This document shows positions 8,334-16,159 of a stretch of DNA of 42,408 nucleotides, piece after piece. The stretch is from assembly GCF_018129965.1 (NCBI RefSeq), contig NZ_JAFCKW010000038.1, forward strand, positions 1 through 42,408. Reading direction: 5' to 3'. Position numbers and translations under genes: made by a program. The DNA is from Bradyrhizobium diazoefficiens. GTDB taxonomy: Bacteria; Pseudomonadota; Alphaproteobacteria; Rhizobiales; Xanthobacteraceae. Position 1 is the first letter of the stretch. Each line of letters starts with the position of its first letter. Under the pieces are notes generated by a model, which did no database searches, was not told where the DNA came from, and worked only from the letters and a program-made list of their open reading frames with translations.

Positions 8334-8927
8334 TCAGGTCAGCGCTTCGCCTTGCACGATGATCGCAAACCGGTCAGACAATTCGGCAAGCGCGACGTCG
8401 TGAATGGTGCGTGCCGCGAGCGCGCCGCCGCGGCCGTCGGGCAGGTCGCGGGTGGCGCAGGCGTCGGCCGCGATCGTGATGCGCAGGCCGAGGTCCAGCG
8501 CGGCACGCGCGGTCGAGGAGACGCACATATGGGTCATGAATCCCGCCAACACGATGTTGGTGCGTCCGGTCGCGGTCAATCTGGCTTGCAGATCGGTGCC
8601 GGCAAAGGCGTTCGGCAGTCCCTTCTCGATCACCGGCTCGTTCGCGAGCGGCGTCAGGCTCGATACGATCTCGCCGCGTTCGGCCGCGCGGTCGAACAGG
8701 CTGCCGGTGCGGCCCCTGTGCGCGATGTGGAAGATCGCGGCGCCGCCCGCCCGCGCGCGTGCGAGCAGTCTTGCGGCGACGGCAATCGCGGGCTCGGCAT
8801 CCGGCAAGGCGAGGGGGCCGGTGCGGTATTCGTTCTGGATGTCGATCAGCACGAGGCAGGCGTCGGCAAGCCTGGGCGGCGTGAGATCGGCACCGGAGAG
8901 TTCGAGCAGGGTTTTTGGAGCGGTCAT
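8334..8927 (-). CDS. Isochorismatase-family cysteine hydrolase
   Basis: A 197-residue cytoplasmic hydrolase. The family's catalytic triad is visible: Asp29 in LVLIDIQNEY, Lys102 in VIEKGLPNAF, and the nucleophile Cys135 in GFMTHMCVSSTARAALD. The family includes nicotinamidases, N-carbamoyl-sarcosine amidases and isochorismatases. This sequence lacks the clear zinc-site signature of PncA, so the substrate is open. It is transcribed divergently from the LysR-type gene at 9060 with a 132-base gap that contains a palindrome, the usual arrangement for a regulator and its target. Its start ATG at 8927 gives the standard length for the family. Confidence 0.88.
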   Translation of the reverse strand: MTAPKTLLELSGADLTPPRLADACLVLIDIQNEYRTGPLALPDAEPAIAVAARLLARARAGGAAIFHIAHRGRTGSLFDRAAERGEIVSSLTPLANEPVIEKGLPNAFAGTDLQARLTATGRTNIVLAGFMTHMCVSSTARAALDLGLRITIAADACATRDLPDGRGGALAARTIHDVALAELSDRFAIIVQGEALT

Positions 8928-9007
8928 GCGGGGCGGGCTTTCCTGTGGGATATCGGATGACCCAACCCTAGCGCGGAGAAGACCTGCCTTTGTGCAGGAC
9001 TATTGCA

Positions 9008-9019
9008 GCAGCCGGCTGC
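9008..9019. promoter_or_regulatory. Palindrome in divergent LysR promoter region
   Basis: The perfect palindrome GCAGCCGGCTGC lies 41 bases before the LysR start, inside TTGCAGCAGCCGGCTGCGAA, which resembles the partly symmetric recognition sites of LysR-type regulators. A further TTGCAGG word lies just after it. It is a candidate autoregulatory site controlling both the regulator and the divergent hydrolase gene. It could also be chance in GC-rich DNA. Confidence 0.35.
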
Positions 9020-9059
9020 GAAATTGCAGGAGAGCCGGCGCCCTGCTAGGCTGGTCGCC

Positions 9060-9899
9060 ATGAACTGGGACGACCTGCGCATCATCGCCGCGGTGAGGGA
9101 CGAGGGCACCTATGCCGGCGCCAGCGCGCGGCTGCGCATCGACGAGACCACAGTCGGCCGGCGGCTGGCGCGCATCCAGCGCGATCTCGGCGTACCGCTG
9201 TTCGACGCGGTGGACGGGCTGCGCCGGCCGACCCGCCATTGCGAGGCGGTACTCGAGCATGTCGGTGCGATGGCCGCGCATGTCGCGGCGATCGATCGCA
9301 TCAAGGAGAGCCAGGCCGGCCCGGTCGGCCGGCTGCGCATCGCCTCGACCAATGCGATCGCCGAAGAATTGCTGGCGCCGCAGGCCAGCGTCTTCCTGCG
9401 CGATCATCCGGGCCTGACGCTTGAGTTCCTGACCGCCAGCGGCAACGTCAAGTTCTCGCGCTGGGAGGCCGACCTCGCCATTCGGCTGCGCAAGCCGGAG
9501 AAGGGCGACTTCACCATCTCGAAGCTCGGCGAGGTCGGGCTGTATTTTTTCAAGCCTGCCGACCGCAGCGGTGGCGAGCCGGTCACCTGCGTTTATCCGG
9601 ACGAACTCGACGCCATCCCGGAAGCGCAGTTCCTTCGCGCAAAGCGACTGCAGAACATGCGCTGCGTCACGGACAATGTCCGCATCATCAAGGCCCTGAT
9701 CCAGTCGCATCAGGCCGCTGGCGTGCTGCCCGAACACAGCTGCGGTGATCTGCTGGCCGACCGCAGCCTGCACGCCACGCTGCTGCCGAGAGGCCGCGAC
9801 GTCTGGCTGCTGGTGCAGAACCATCTCAAGCGCGATCCGGCGACGCGGCTCACCATCGCATGGGTGCGGCATTGCTTCAGGGATTATTCGCGCGGCTGA
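9060..9899 (+). CDS. LysR-family transcriptional regulator
   Basis: A 279-residue LysR-type regulator. The N-terminal winged helix-turn-helix (about residues 1-60) reads MNWDDLRIIAAVRDEGTYAGASARL...ETTVGRRLARIQRDLG, a variant form typical of LysR proteins with the TVGRRL recognition helix. The remainder is the effector-binding domain starting near GRLRIASTNAIAEELLAP. The ATG at 9060 aligns with the family start; an in-frame ATG at 9003 would add 19 residues and run over the intergenic palindrome. It is divergent from the isochorismatase-family gene, its likely target. The effector is unknown. Confidence 0.92.
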   Translation: MNWDDLRIIAAVRDEGTYAGASARLRIDETTVGRRLARIQRDLGVPLFDAVDGLRRPTRHCEAVLEHVGAMAAHVAAIDRIKESQAGPVGRLRIASTNAIAEELLAPQASVFLRDHPGLTLEFLTASGNVKFSRWEADLAIRLRKPEKGDFTISKLGEVGLYFFKPADRSGGEPVTCVYPDELDAIPEAQFLRAKRLQNMRCVTDNVRIIKALIQSHQAAGVLPEHSCGDLLADRSLHATLLPRGRDVWLLVQNHLKRDPATRLTIAWVRHCFRDYSRG

Positions 9900-10000
9900 A
9901 GGCTTGAACGGGATCGATGCGTAGCGCGACCAAGTTATGGGATTGCGCGCCCGCGCAGGTTGCGTAATCTCGCGAGCAAAAGCTGAGATCAGGCCGTCGC

Positions 10001-10741
10001 ATGACCGTCCTCCGGGAAACTCTCCAGCCGAGTGTCAAATCGCGGGAATGGAAGGCGATCGTCGTCCTGATCCTGCTGATTCCGGTGCTGTGGTCGCCGC
10101 TGGTCCTGTTTCGCTTCGCGCTGTACCAGCCGTTCAGCATCCCCTCGAATTCGATGATGCCGACGCTGATGACCGGGGATTACGTGTTCGCGTCCAAAAG
10201 GGCCTATGGCTACGGGCCCCATTCGTTTCCCTTCGCCTCGTCGCTGATCTCGCGCCGCGTCTTCGCCGCCGATCCCGAATATGGCGACGTCGTCGTGTTT
10301 CGCCCGCCAGGCGACATTTCCGCCGACTACGTCAAGCGCGTCGTCGGGCTGCCCGGCGACCGCATCCAGATGCGGAAGGGCCAGCTGTTCCTCAATGACA
10401 AGCCGGTGCCACGCGTCGCGCTGAAGGAGAGTGAGGCCGCAGCCGCCTGTGGCGACGACGACGCAAAAGTGAAGAGTTGGCGCGAGACGTTGCCGAACTG
10501 GGCGTCCTACGTCACCTACGATTGCGTCGACGACGTCTCTTATGACAACACCGGCGTCTACACGGTCCCACCGGGTCGTTTCTTCGTGCTCGGCGACAAT
10601 CGCAAGAACTCCGTCGACAGCCGCATGGCCAAGGTCGGATTTGTGCCCATGGACAATCTCGTCGGCCGGGTCACGCGTATCATCTGGTCCCTCGACGAGG
10701 ACGGCGAGCCGCGCTTCGAGCGACTGGGCAAGGTGCGGTGA
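10001..10741 (+). CDS. lepB: Signal peptidase I
   Basis: A 246-residue type I signal peptidase, which cuts signal peptides on the outer face of the inner membrane. One membrane segment covers about residues 18-38. The catalytic serine is Ser51 in the FSIPSNSMMPTL motif and the general base is Lys112 in YVKRVVGLPGD. The C-terminal box FVLGDNRKNSVDSR is also intact. An inserted region rich in Ala and Asp with two Cys lies between these boxes. It is not next to rnc or era, the usual neighbours of the main lepB in proteobacteria, so it may be a second copy; the sequence alone cannot decide. Confidence 0.9.
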   Translation: MTVLRETLQPSVKSREWKAIVVLILLIPVLWSPLVLFRFALYQPFSIPSNSMMPTLMTGDYVFASKRAYGYGPHSFPFASSLISRRVFAADPEYGDVVVFRPPGDISADYVKRVVGLPGDRIQMRKGQLFLNDKPVPRVALKESEAAAACGDDDAKVKSWRETLPNWASYVTYDCVDDVSYDNTGVYTVPPGRFFVLGDNRKNSVDSRMAKVGFVPMDNLVGRVTRIIWSLDEDGEPRFERLGKVR

Positions 10742-10748
10742 GGGGGCC

Positions 10749-11145
10749 GTCATTCCGGGGCGCGCGAAGCGCGAGCCCGGAATCCATAACCACAGGCGGA
10801 TGGAATGGCCTACTACGTCTACATCCTGGCAAGCAGAAAACACGGCACGCTCTACATCGGTGTGACCAGTGACCTGGTACGCCGTGTATACGAGCACAGG
10901 ACTAAAGCCGTTCCCGGCTTCACGACGAAGTACGGCGTCGATAAGCTCGTCTTGTTCGTGATCTACGATGATGCGACAACAGCCATCGCCCGCGAGAAGG
11001 AGCTCAAGAAGTGGCGTCGCGACTGGAAGACGCGGCTGATCGAGGAGCAGAACCCGAACTGGGATGATCTCTATCTTGAGATAGCCAACTGACGTTCGCG
11101 GTTATGGATTCCGGGCTCGCGCCGAGGGGCGCGCCCCGGAATGAC
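10749..11145. mobile_element. Inverted palindromic-repeat pair enclosing a GIY-YIG gene
   Basis: The left arm (10749-10789) starts GTCATTCCGGGGCGCGC and ends GCCCGGAATCCATAAC. The right arm (11101-11145) is its reverse complement, ending GCGCCCCGGAATGAC; they differ only in the loop. Each arm is itself an imperfect palindrome. The only content between them is the GIY-YIG gene and short flanks. The same arms, without the gene, occur as pairs at 14648, 20770, 24807, 27609 and 40273. I infer a small element of about 400 bases whose nuclease may help it spread. No target-site duplication is evident, and the model is unproven. Confidence 0.55.
10805..11092 (+). CDS. Small GIY-YIG nuclease family protein
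   Basis: A 95-residue single-domain GIY-YIG protein. The GIY-like strand is YYVYILAS at residues 3-10 and the YIG strand is TLYIGVTSDLVRRVYEHR at about 16-33, with the conserved Arg and the downstream Glu region AREKELKKWRRDWKTRLIEE. It resembles the YhbQ/UPF0213 group of small nucleases, whose role in cells is poorly known. The gene is monocistronic in appearance and starts 19 bases after one arm and ends 8 bases before the other arm of an inverted palindromic repeat. That setting suggests that nuclease and repeat travel together. No DNA-binding domain is fused. Confidence 0.9.
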   Translation: MAYYVYILASRKHGTLYIGVTSDLVRRVYEHRTKAVPGFTTKYGVDKLVLFVIYDDATTAIAREKELKKWRRDWKTRLIEEQNPNWDDLYLEIAN

Positions 11146-11161
11146 AAGCCCCCACAAACAA

Positions 11162-11187
11162 AAACCCCGGCATCGCTGCCGGGGTTT
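11162..11187 (-). terminator. groESL terminator
   Basis: The arms AAACCCCGGC (11162-11171) and GCCGGGGTTT (11178-11187) form a 10-base-pair stem with a six-base loop. Read on the minus strand, the stem is followed by TTTGTTTGTGG, a T-rich tail. It lies 24 bases after the groEL stop codon, as expected for the operon's terminator. Confidence 0.88.
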
Positions 11188-11211
11188 CGTAGTTTTGAAG
11201 GTAGCCGGACC

Positions 11212-12852
<1,641 letters not shown>

Positions 12853-12896
12853 CTGGATTTTTCCTTAGGGGTTTAGCTGGGTGAGGGAGGGGGCTC

Positions 12897-13211
12897 TCAG
12901 GCCGCCTTCTTCTTGGAAGCGGGGACGTCGAGGACGCCCATGATGTCGCTTTCCTTCATGATCAGCAGGTCGACATTGTCGATCTTGACCTCGGTGCCGG
13001 ACCACTTGCCGAACAGCACGCGGTCGCCGACCTTCAGGTCGATCGGGATCAGCTTGCCGGCCTCGTCGCGGCCACCCGGGCCGACGGCGACGACTTCGCC
13101 CTGCGAGGGCTTTTCCTTGGCAGTATCGGGAATGATGATGCCGCCAGCGGTCTTCTCTTCTGCGTCGATGCGCTTGACCACGACGCGGTCGTGAAGCGGA
13201 CGGAATTTCAT
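12897..13211 (-). CDS. groES: Co-chaperonin GroES
   Basis: A 104-residue GroES. The mobile loop that docks on GroEL is visible (EEKTAGGIIIPDTAKEKP, about residues 17-34) and the roof region GPGGRDEAGKLIP follows. It is a few residues longer than E. coli GroES, ending in a Lys/Ala tail (ASKKKAA) that alphaproteobacterial copies often have. A strong AGGAGG lies at 13217-13222, five bases before the ATG. It is the first gene of the groESL operon, downstream of an RpoH-like promoter and a CIRCE-like element. Confidence 0.98.
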   Translation of the reverse strand: MKFRPLHDRVVVKRIDAEEKTAGGIIIPDTAKEKPSQGEVVAVGPGGRDEAGKLIPIDLKVGDRVLFGKWSGTEVKIDNVDLLIMKESDIMGVLDVPASKKKAA

Positions 13212-13254
13212 GCAGTCCTCCTAAGCAATTGCTCGGGTTGATGATTTTGAGCTG

Positions 13255-13281
13255 TTAGCAATCCCTGCCAGCGAGTGCCAG
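13255..13281 (-). promoter_or_regulatory. Degenerate CIRCE (HrcA operator) upstream of groES
   Basis: Plus strand reads TTAGCAATC-N9-GAGTGCCAG against the CIRCE consensus TTAGCACTC-N9-GAGTGCTAA: one mismatch in the left arm and two in the right, with exact 9-9-9 spacing. It lies 44 bases before the groES ATG and just downstream of the predicted promoter, so in the 5' leader, where HrcA normally acts. Two weaker look-alikes with the same 27-base geometry lie at 13342-13368 and 13405-13431. Confidence 0.65.
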
Positions 13282-13295
13282 CACGGGCATTGCTC

Positions 13296-13324
13296 AGATA
13301 AGCCAGGATTTTTGCGGGGACAAG
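13296..13324 (-). promoter_or_regulatory. RpoH-like promoter of groESL
   Basis: On the minus strand, CTTG (13324-13321) and CTTATCT (13302-13296) are separated by 18 bases. This fits the alphaproteobacterial RpoH (heat-shock sigma) pattern CTTG-N17/18-CYTATNT. A start of transcription around 13288 would put the CIRCE-like element at the very beginning of the leader. Housekeeping sigma factor may also read it. Confidence 0.6.
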
Positions 13325-13341
13325 GGCTTCTAGCAGAAAAA

Positions 13342-13368
13342 TAAGCACTCAGAAGCGCCGGCTGCCAG
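13342..13368 (-). promoter_or_regulatory. Weak CIRCE-like site
   Basis: The left arm TAAGCACTC matches the CIRCE consensus at eight of nine positions; nine bases later the right arm GGCTGCCAG matches at only about five. It lies upstream of the RpoH-like promoter of groESL. It is reported because three sites with identical 27-base geometry occur within 180 bases. Confidence 0.25.
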
Positions 13369-13404
13369 AATTCTTTCCCATCGTTAATCGGCTTTGGCGC
13401 CGTA

Positions 13405-13431
13405 TTAGCACGGGGGCGCATCTGCTGCTAA
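13405..13431. promoter_or_regulatory. Second CIRCE-like inverted repeat
   Basis: TTAGCACGG-N9-TGCTGCTAA keeps the outer parts of both CIRCE arms (TTAGCAC and TGCTAA) but has lost the inner bases. It lies about 80 bases upstream of the predicted groESL promoter, so repression from here would be unusual. It may be a relic of an older operator. Confidence 0.35.
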
Positions 13432-13589
13432 CGCTTTGAATTTCAACAGCTTGTTAAACTTTTAGGCTTGAGATGGACAGTCAGTTTGCGTCACATTTCT
13501 CTCATGTGAGCGCATCGTTTCCGGGTGGCTCGTCAGCAGAGTACCGGCAAGCCACCCCTTGAATATGCGCTCCTGCAAAGGAGGTTGGC
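13432..13589. other. Intergenic between groESL control region and usg
   Basis: With the groESL leader this completes a 378-base gap between divergent genes. It is A/T-rich at 13435-13500 and probably holds the usg promoter. I see no further gene, RNA or terminator in it. Confidence 0.5.
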
Positions 13590-13877
13590 ATGGTCTCGCG
13601 GGTTGGGGTTGTTTCCGACGACTTCCGGAAACAGGTGCTGGGTTACGGGCTGACGACGGCGGAAATTCTTTACCGGATGCCGGATCATCCCTCGCTGCTT
13701 CAGACCTACGTCTGGCAGAATTACGATCTGTTTCCGAAATTCCCGGCGCTGAAGGATTTTCTGGCCTTCTGGCAGGAGAAGCTCGACGGCCCGCTTCACT
13801 CGGTGACCGTCGCGCATTCCAAGCTGATCAAGCCCGCCGAGCTGCGCGCCGTGGACGGCGTGTTCCGGCTGCATTGA
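13590..13877 (+). CDS. usg: Usg family protein
   Basis: A 95-residue protein of the alphaproteobacterial Usg family, first named as a small frame beside trpF in Caulobacter; its function is not known. The family core is VLGYGLTTAEILYRMPDHPSLLQTYVWQNYDLFPKFPALKDFL in the first two thirds, followed by HSVTVAHSKLIKP. An excellent ribosome site (AAGGAGG at 13578-13584) precedes the ATG at 13590. The protein has no membrane segment or Cys. Here it is not next to a trp gene but divergent from groESL, and a hairpin-rich repeat follows it. Confidence 0.85.
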   Translation: MVSRVGVVSDDFRKQVLGYGLTTAEILYRMPDHPSLLQTYVWQNYDLFPKFPALKDFLAFWQEKLDGPLHSVTVAHSKLIKPAELRAVDGVFRLH

Positions 13878-13890
13878 GACGAGCACTGGA

Positions 13891-14028
13891 ATCGTAGGGT
13901 GGGCAAGGGCGCGCACTTCCGCGCGCCGTGCCCACCATCCATCCGCGATCGCATCTGGCAATGGTGGGCACGCTTCCGCCCACGCTCTTCGAGCTACGGC
14001 GGACAAGTCGCTTTGACCACCCTACGAT
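13891..14028. repeat. TAGGGTGGGCA-type palindromic repeat pair
   Basis: The outer ends ATCGTAGGGTGG and CCACCCTACGAT are perfect inverted repeats. Inside, each half contains further hairpins (GGTGGGCA.../...TGCCCACC). The same family occurs at 29371-29462. It fills the gap between usg and the cupin gene. Confidence 0.75.
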
Positions 14029-14076
14029 ATCTCATTCCGTGCTAGCCTCTTCCCATAACAACAGGGGAGGCGGTCC

Positions 14077-14616
14077 ATGGCCAAGAAGATGAAATCGCGT
14101 AGCGCAGCGCAAGTCGTGGTGAAGAAGCGGAGCGGAGCCAAGGTTGCGGTGCGATCCTCCGCGCGCAAGGTGGTGAAGGCGAAGGCACCCCCGCAGCCCG
14201 CCAAATCCGCGGTCAAGAAGCCTGCTCGCCCGAAGCAGCGCATCGCCATCAGCCATCACCGCGAAGAAGACTTCAAGGCCGACGGCCTGCGCGCCTACGC
14301 GAAGTATCGCGACCTCGGCATCGCCGCGGCAAGCCACGGCCTTGCGCAAGCCCACGTCATCCGCCTGCAGGGCCCGTGCGATCCGGCCGAGGTGTCAAAG
14401 CTGCACTTCCACCACGTCGACTTCCAGATGGTCTACGTCCTCAAAGGATGGGTGAAGACCTACATGGAGGGGCAGGGCGAGACCTTGATGACGGAAGGCA
14501 GCGCGTGGACCCAGCCACCGAAGATCAAGCACATGATCCTGGATTATTCGGATGACGTCGAACTGCTGGAGGTGATCCTGCCGGCAGAGTTCAGGACGGT
14601 GGAGTTGACGGCGTAG
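14077..14616 (+). CDS. Cupin protein with basic histone-H1-like tail
   Basis: A 179-residue protein with two very different parts. Residues 1-54 are Lys/Ala/Arg/Pro-rich (for example VVKKRSGAKVAVRSS and KPARPKQR), like the flexible tail of bacterial histone-H1-like proteins. Residues about 60-175 form a single cupin domain with HFHHVDFQMVYVLKGWVKTYMEG (first cupin motif with clustered His) and GSAWTQPPKIKHMILDY (second motif with His). A ribosome site AGGGGAGG is seven bases before the ATG. The cupin could bind a metal and a small ligand; the tail could bind nucleic acid or membranes. The combined function is unknown. Confidence 0.8.
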   Translation: MAKKMKSRSAAQVVVKKRSGAKVAVRSSARKVVKAKAPPQPAKSAVKKPARPKQRIAISHHREEDFKADGLRAYAKYRDLGIAAASHGLAQAHVIRLQGPCDPAEVSKLHFHHVDFQMVYVLKGWVKTYMEGQGETLMTEGSAWTQPPKIKHMILDYSDDVELLEVILPAEFRTVELTA

Positions 14617-14647
14617 CTGTCATTCCAAGGTGCGCGTCTCTCCGCCG

Positions 14648-14752
14648 GTCATTCCGGGGCGATGCGCAGCATCGAGCCCGGAATCCATCGGGCGACGTTA
14701 CGGGCGGCCCAATGGATTCCGGGTTCGCCGCGTTGCGGCGCCCCGGAATGAC
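14648..14752. repeat. Gene-free GTCATTCCGGGG palindrome pair
   Basis: Two arms of about 41 bases in inverted orientation, 14648-14688 and 14712-14752, with a 23-base spacer beginning CGGGC. The arms are the same family as those around the GIY-YIG gene. It lies between the 3' ends of the cupin gene and the CNT transporter gene. Confidence 0.85.
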
Positions 14753-14764
14753 GAGCAGAGAGAG

Positions 14765-16015
14765 CTAACTCAACACGCCCACCACCGCCCCCATCAGGCA
14801 CGTCGTCAGCGTCCCCGAGACGATCGACTTCAGCCCGAGCGAATTGATCTCCTCGCGCCGCTCGGGCGCCATCACGCCGAGGCCGCCGATCATGATGCCG
14901 AGGCTGGCGAAATTGGCGAAGCCGCACATCGCGTAGAGCATGATCAGGCGCGAGCGTGGATCGAGCGTGCCGGGCGGCAGCTTCGAGAAGTCGACATAGG
15001 CGATCAGTTCGTTGAGCACGGTCTTGGTGCCCATCAGGCTGCCGGCGGTGACGGCCTGATCCCACGGCAGTCCCATCAGCCAGCAAACCGGCGCCATGAT
15101 GAGGCCGAGCAGGCGCTGCAGCGAGATCGCTGCGCTAAAGACATTCGGCAGCACGCCGAGGATGGCGTTGGCGAGATAGACCAGCGCCACCAGCACCAGG
15201 AGCATCGCGACGATGTTGATCAGCAGCTCGATCCCTGCGCCGGTGCCCTTCACGATGGCGTCCATCGTGCTTGAAACCTCCATCTCGGGGTCCGCCAGCG
15301 CGCCGCCGGTGCGCTTGTCGGAGGTTTCGGGGACCATGATCAGGCTGACGAGGATCGCAGCGGGCGCCCCCAGCACGGACGCGATGACGAAATGGGCGGC
15401 TGCGTCGGGGATGAGCGGCGCAAGCAGCGTCGCATAGAGCACCAGCACGGTGCCGGCGATGCCGGCCATGCCGCCGGTCATGACCAGAAACAATTCGCTG
15501 CGTGTCATCTGCGAAAGATACGGCCGCACGAACAGGGGGGCTTCGACCATGCCGAGAAAGATGTTGGCGGCGGTCGACAGCCCGACCGCGCCCCCGACGC
15601 CGAGCGTCCGCTCCAGCAGCCAGGCCATGCCGCGCACGATCGGCGGCAACACGCGCCAATAGAACAAAAGCGTCGTCAGCACGCTCATGACCAGCACGAT
15701 CGGCAGCGCCTGGAACGCCAGGATGAAATCGGCGCCGGGCACCTTCAGGTCGAAGGGCAGGGCGCCGCCGCCGACATAGCCGAACACGAAGGAAGAGCCG
15801 GCGCGCGAGGCCGCCGAGATCGCGCCGACCGCGTCGTTGATCGCGCCGAACGCGCGCGCCACGACCGGCACCTTCAACAGCACGATCGCAGTGGCGAGCG
15901 TCGCGACGAGGCCGATCGCGGCCTGCCGCAGCGAGACCGCGCGACGGTTCTCGGCCAGCGCGAAAGCGAGCAGCAGCAATGCGAAAATGCCGAGTGCCGA
16001 TTGCAGCCGTAGCAT
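14765..16015 (-). CDS. CNT family nucleoside transporter
   Basis: A 416-residue concentrative nucleoside transporter (NupC-like), an inner membrane symporter for nucleosides. It has about ten hydrophobic segments. Family motifs are FLGMVEAPLFVRPYLSQMTRSE in the middle (the usual form has GQxEAPL, so Gln is replaced by Met-Val here), then GSLMGTKTVLNELIAY and SRLIMLYAMCGFANFASLGIMIGGLG near the end. I start it at the ATG at 16015, directly before the first membrane segment; an ATG at 16066 would add 17 non-conserved residues. It stands alone. The altered EAPL environment might change substrate or ion choice. Confidence 0.9.
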   Translation of the reverse strand: MLRLQSALGIFALLLLAFALAENRRAVSLRQAAIGLVATLATAIVLLKVPVVARAFGAINDAVGAISAASRAGSSFVFGYVGGGALPFDLKVPGADFILAFQALPIVLVMSVLTTLLFYWRVLPPIVRGMAWLLERTLGVGGAVGLSTAANIFLGMVEAPLFVRPYLSQMTRSELFLVMTGGMAGIAGTVLVLYATLLAPLIPDAAAHFVIASVLGAPAAILVSLIMVPETSDKRTGGALADPEMEVSSTMDAIVKGTGAGIELLINIVAMLLVLVALVYLANAILGVLPNVFSAAISLQRLLGLIMAPVCWLMGLPWDQAVTAGSLMGTKTVLNELIAYVDFSKLPPGTLDPRSRLIMLYAMCGFANFASLGIMIGGLGVMAPERREEINSLGLKSIVSGTLTTCLMGAVVGVLS

Positions 16016-16159
16016 GATGTCCCCGAACCCCCGGTGATTATGGCTGCGCGTGCGTTGCAAAGGCAATGCCGGTCATTTCGCCGGCAGCTCTGCTGTTGAC
16101 AACCAACCCTGCGTCAGTCACGCGAGGCACCTCGATATCAGGGGGCGGACGGTCCGGGC

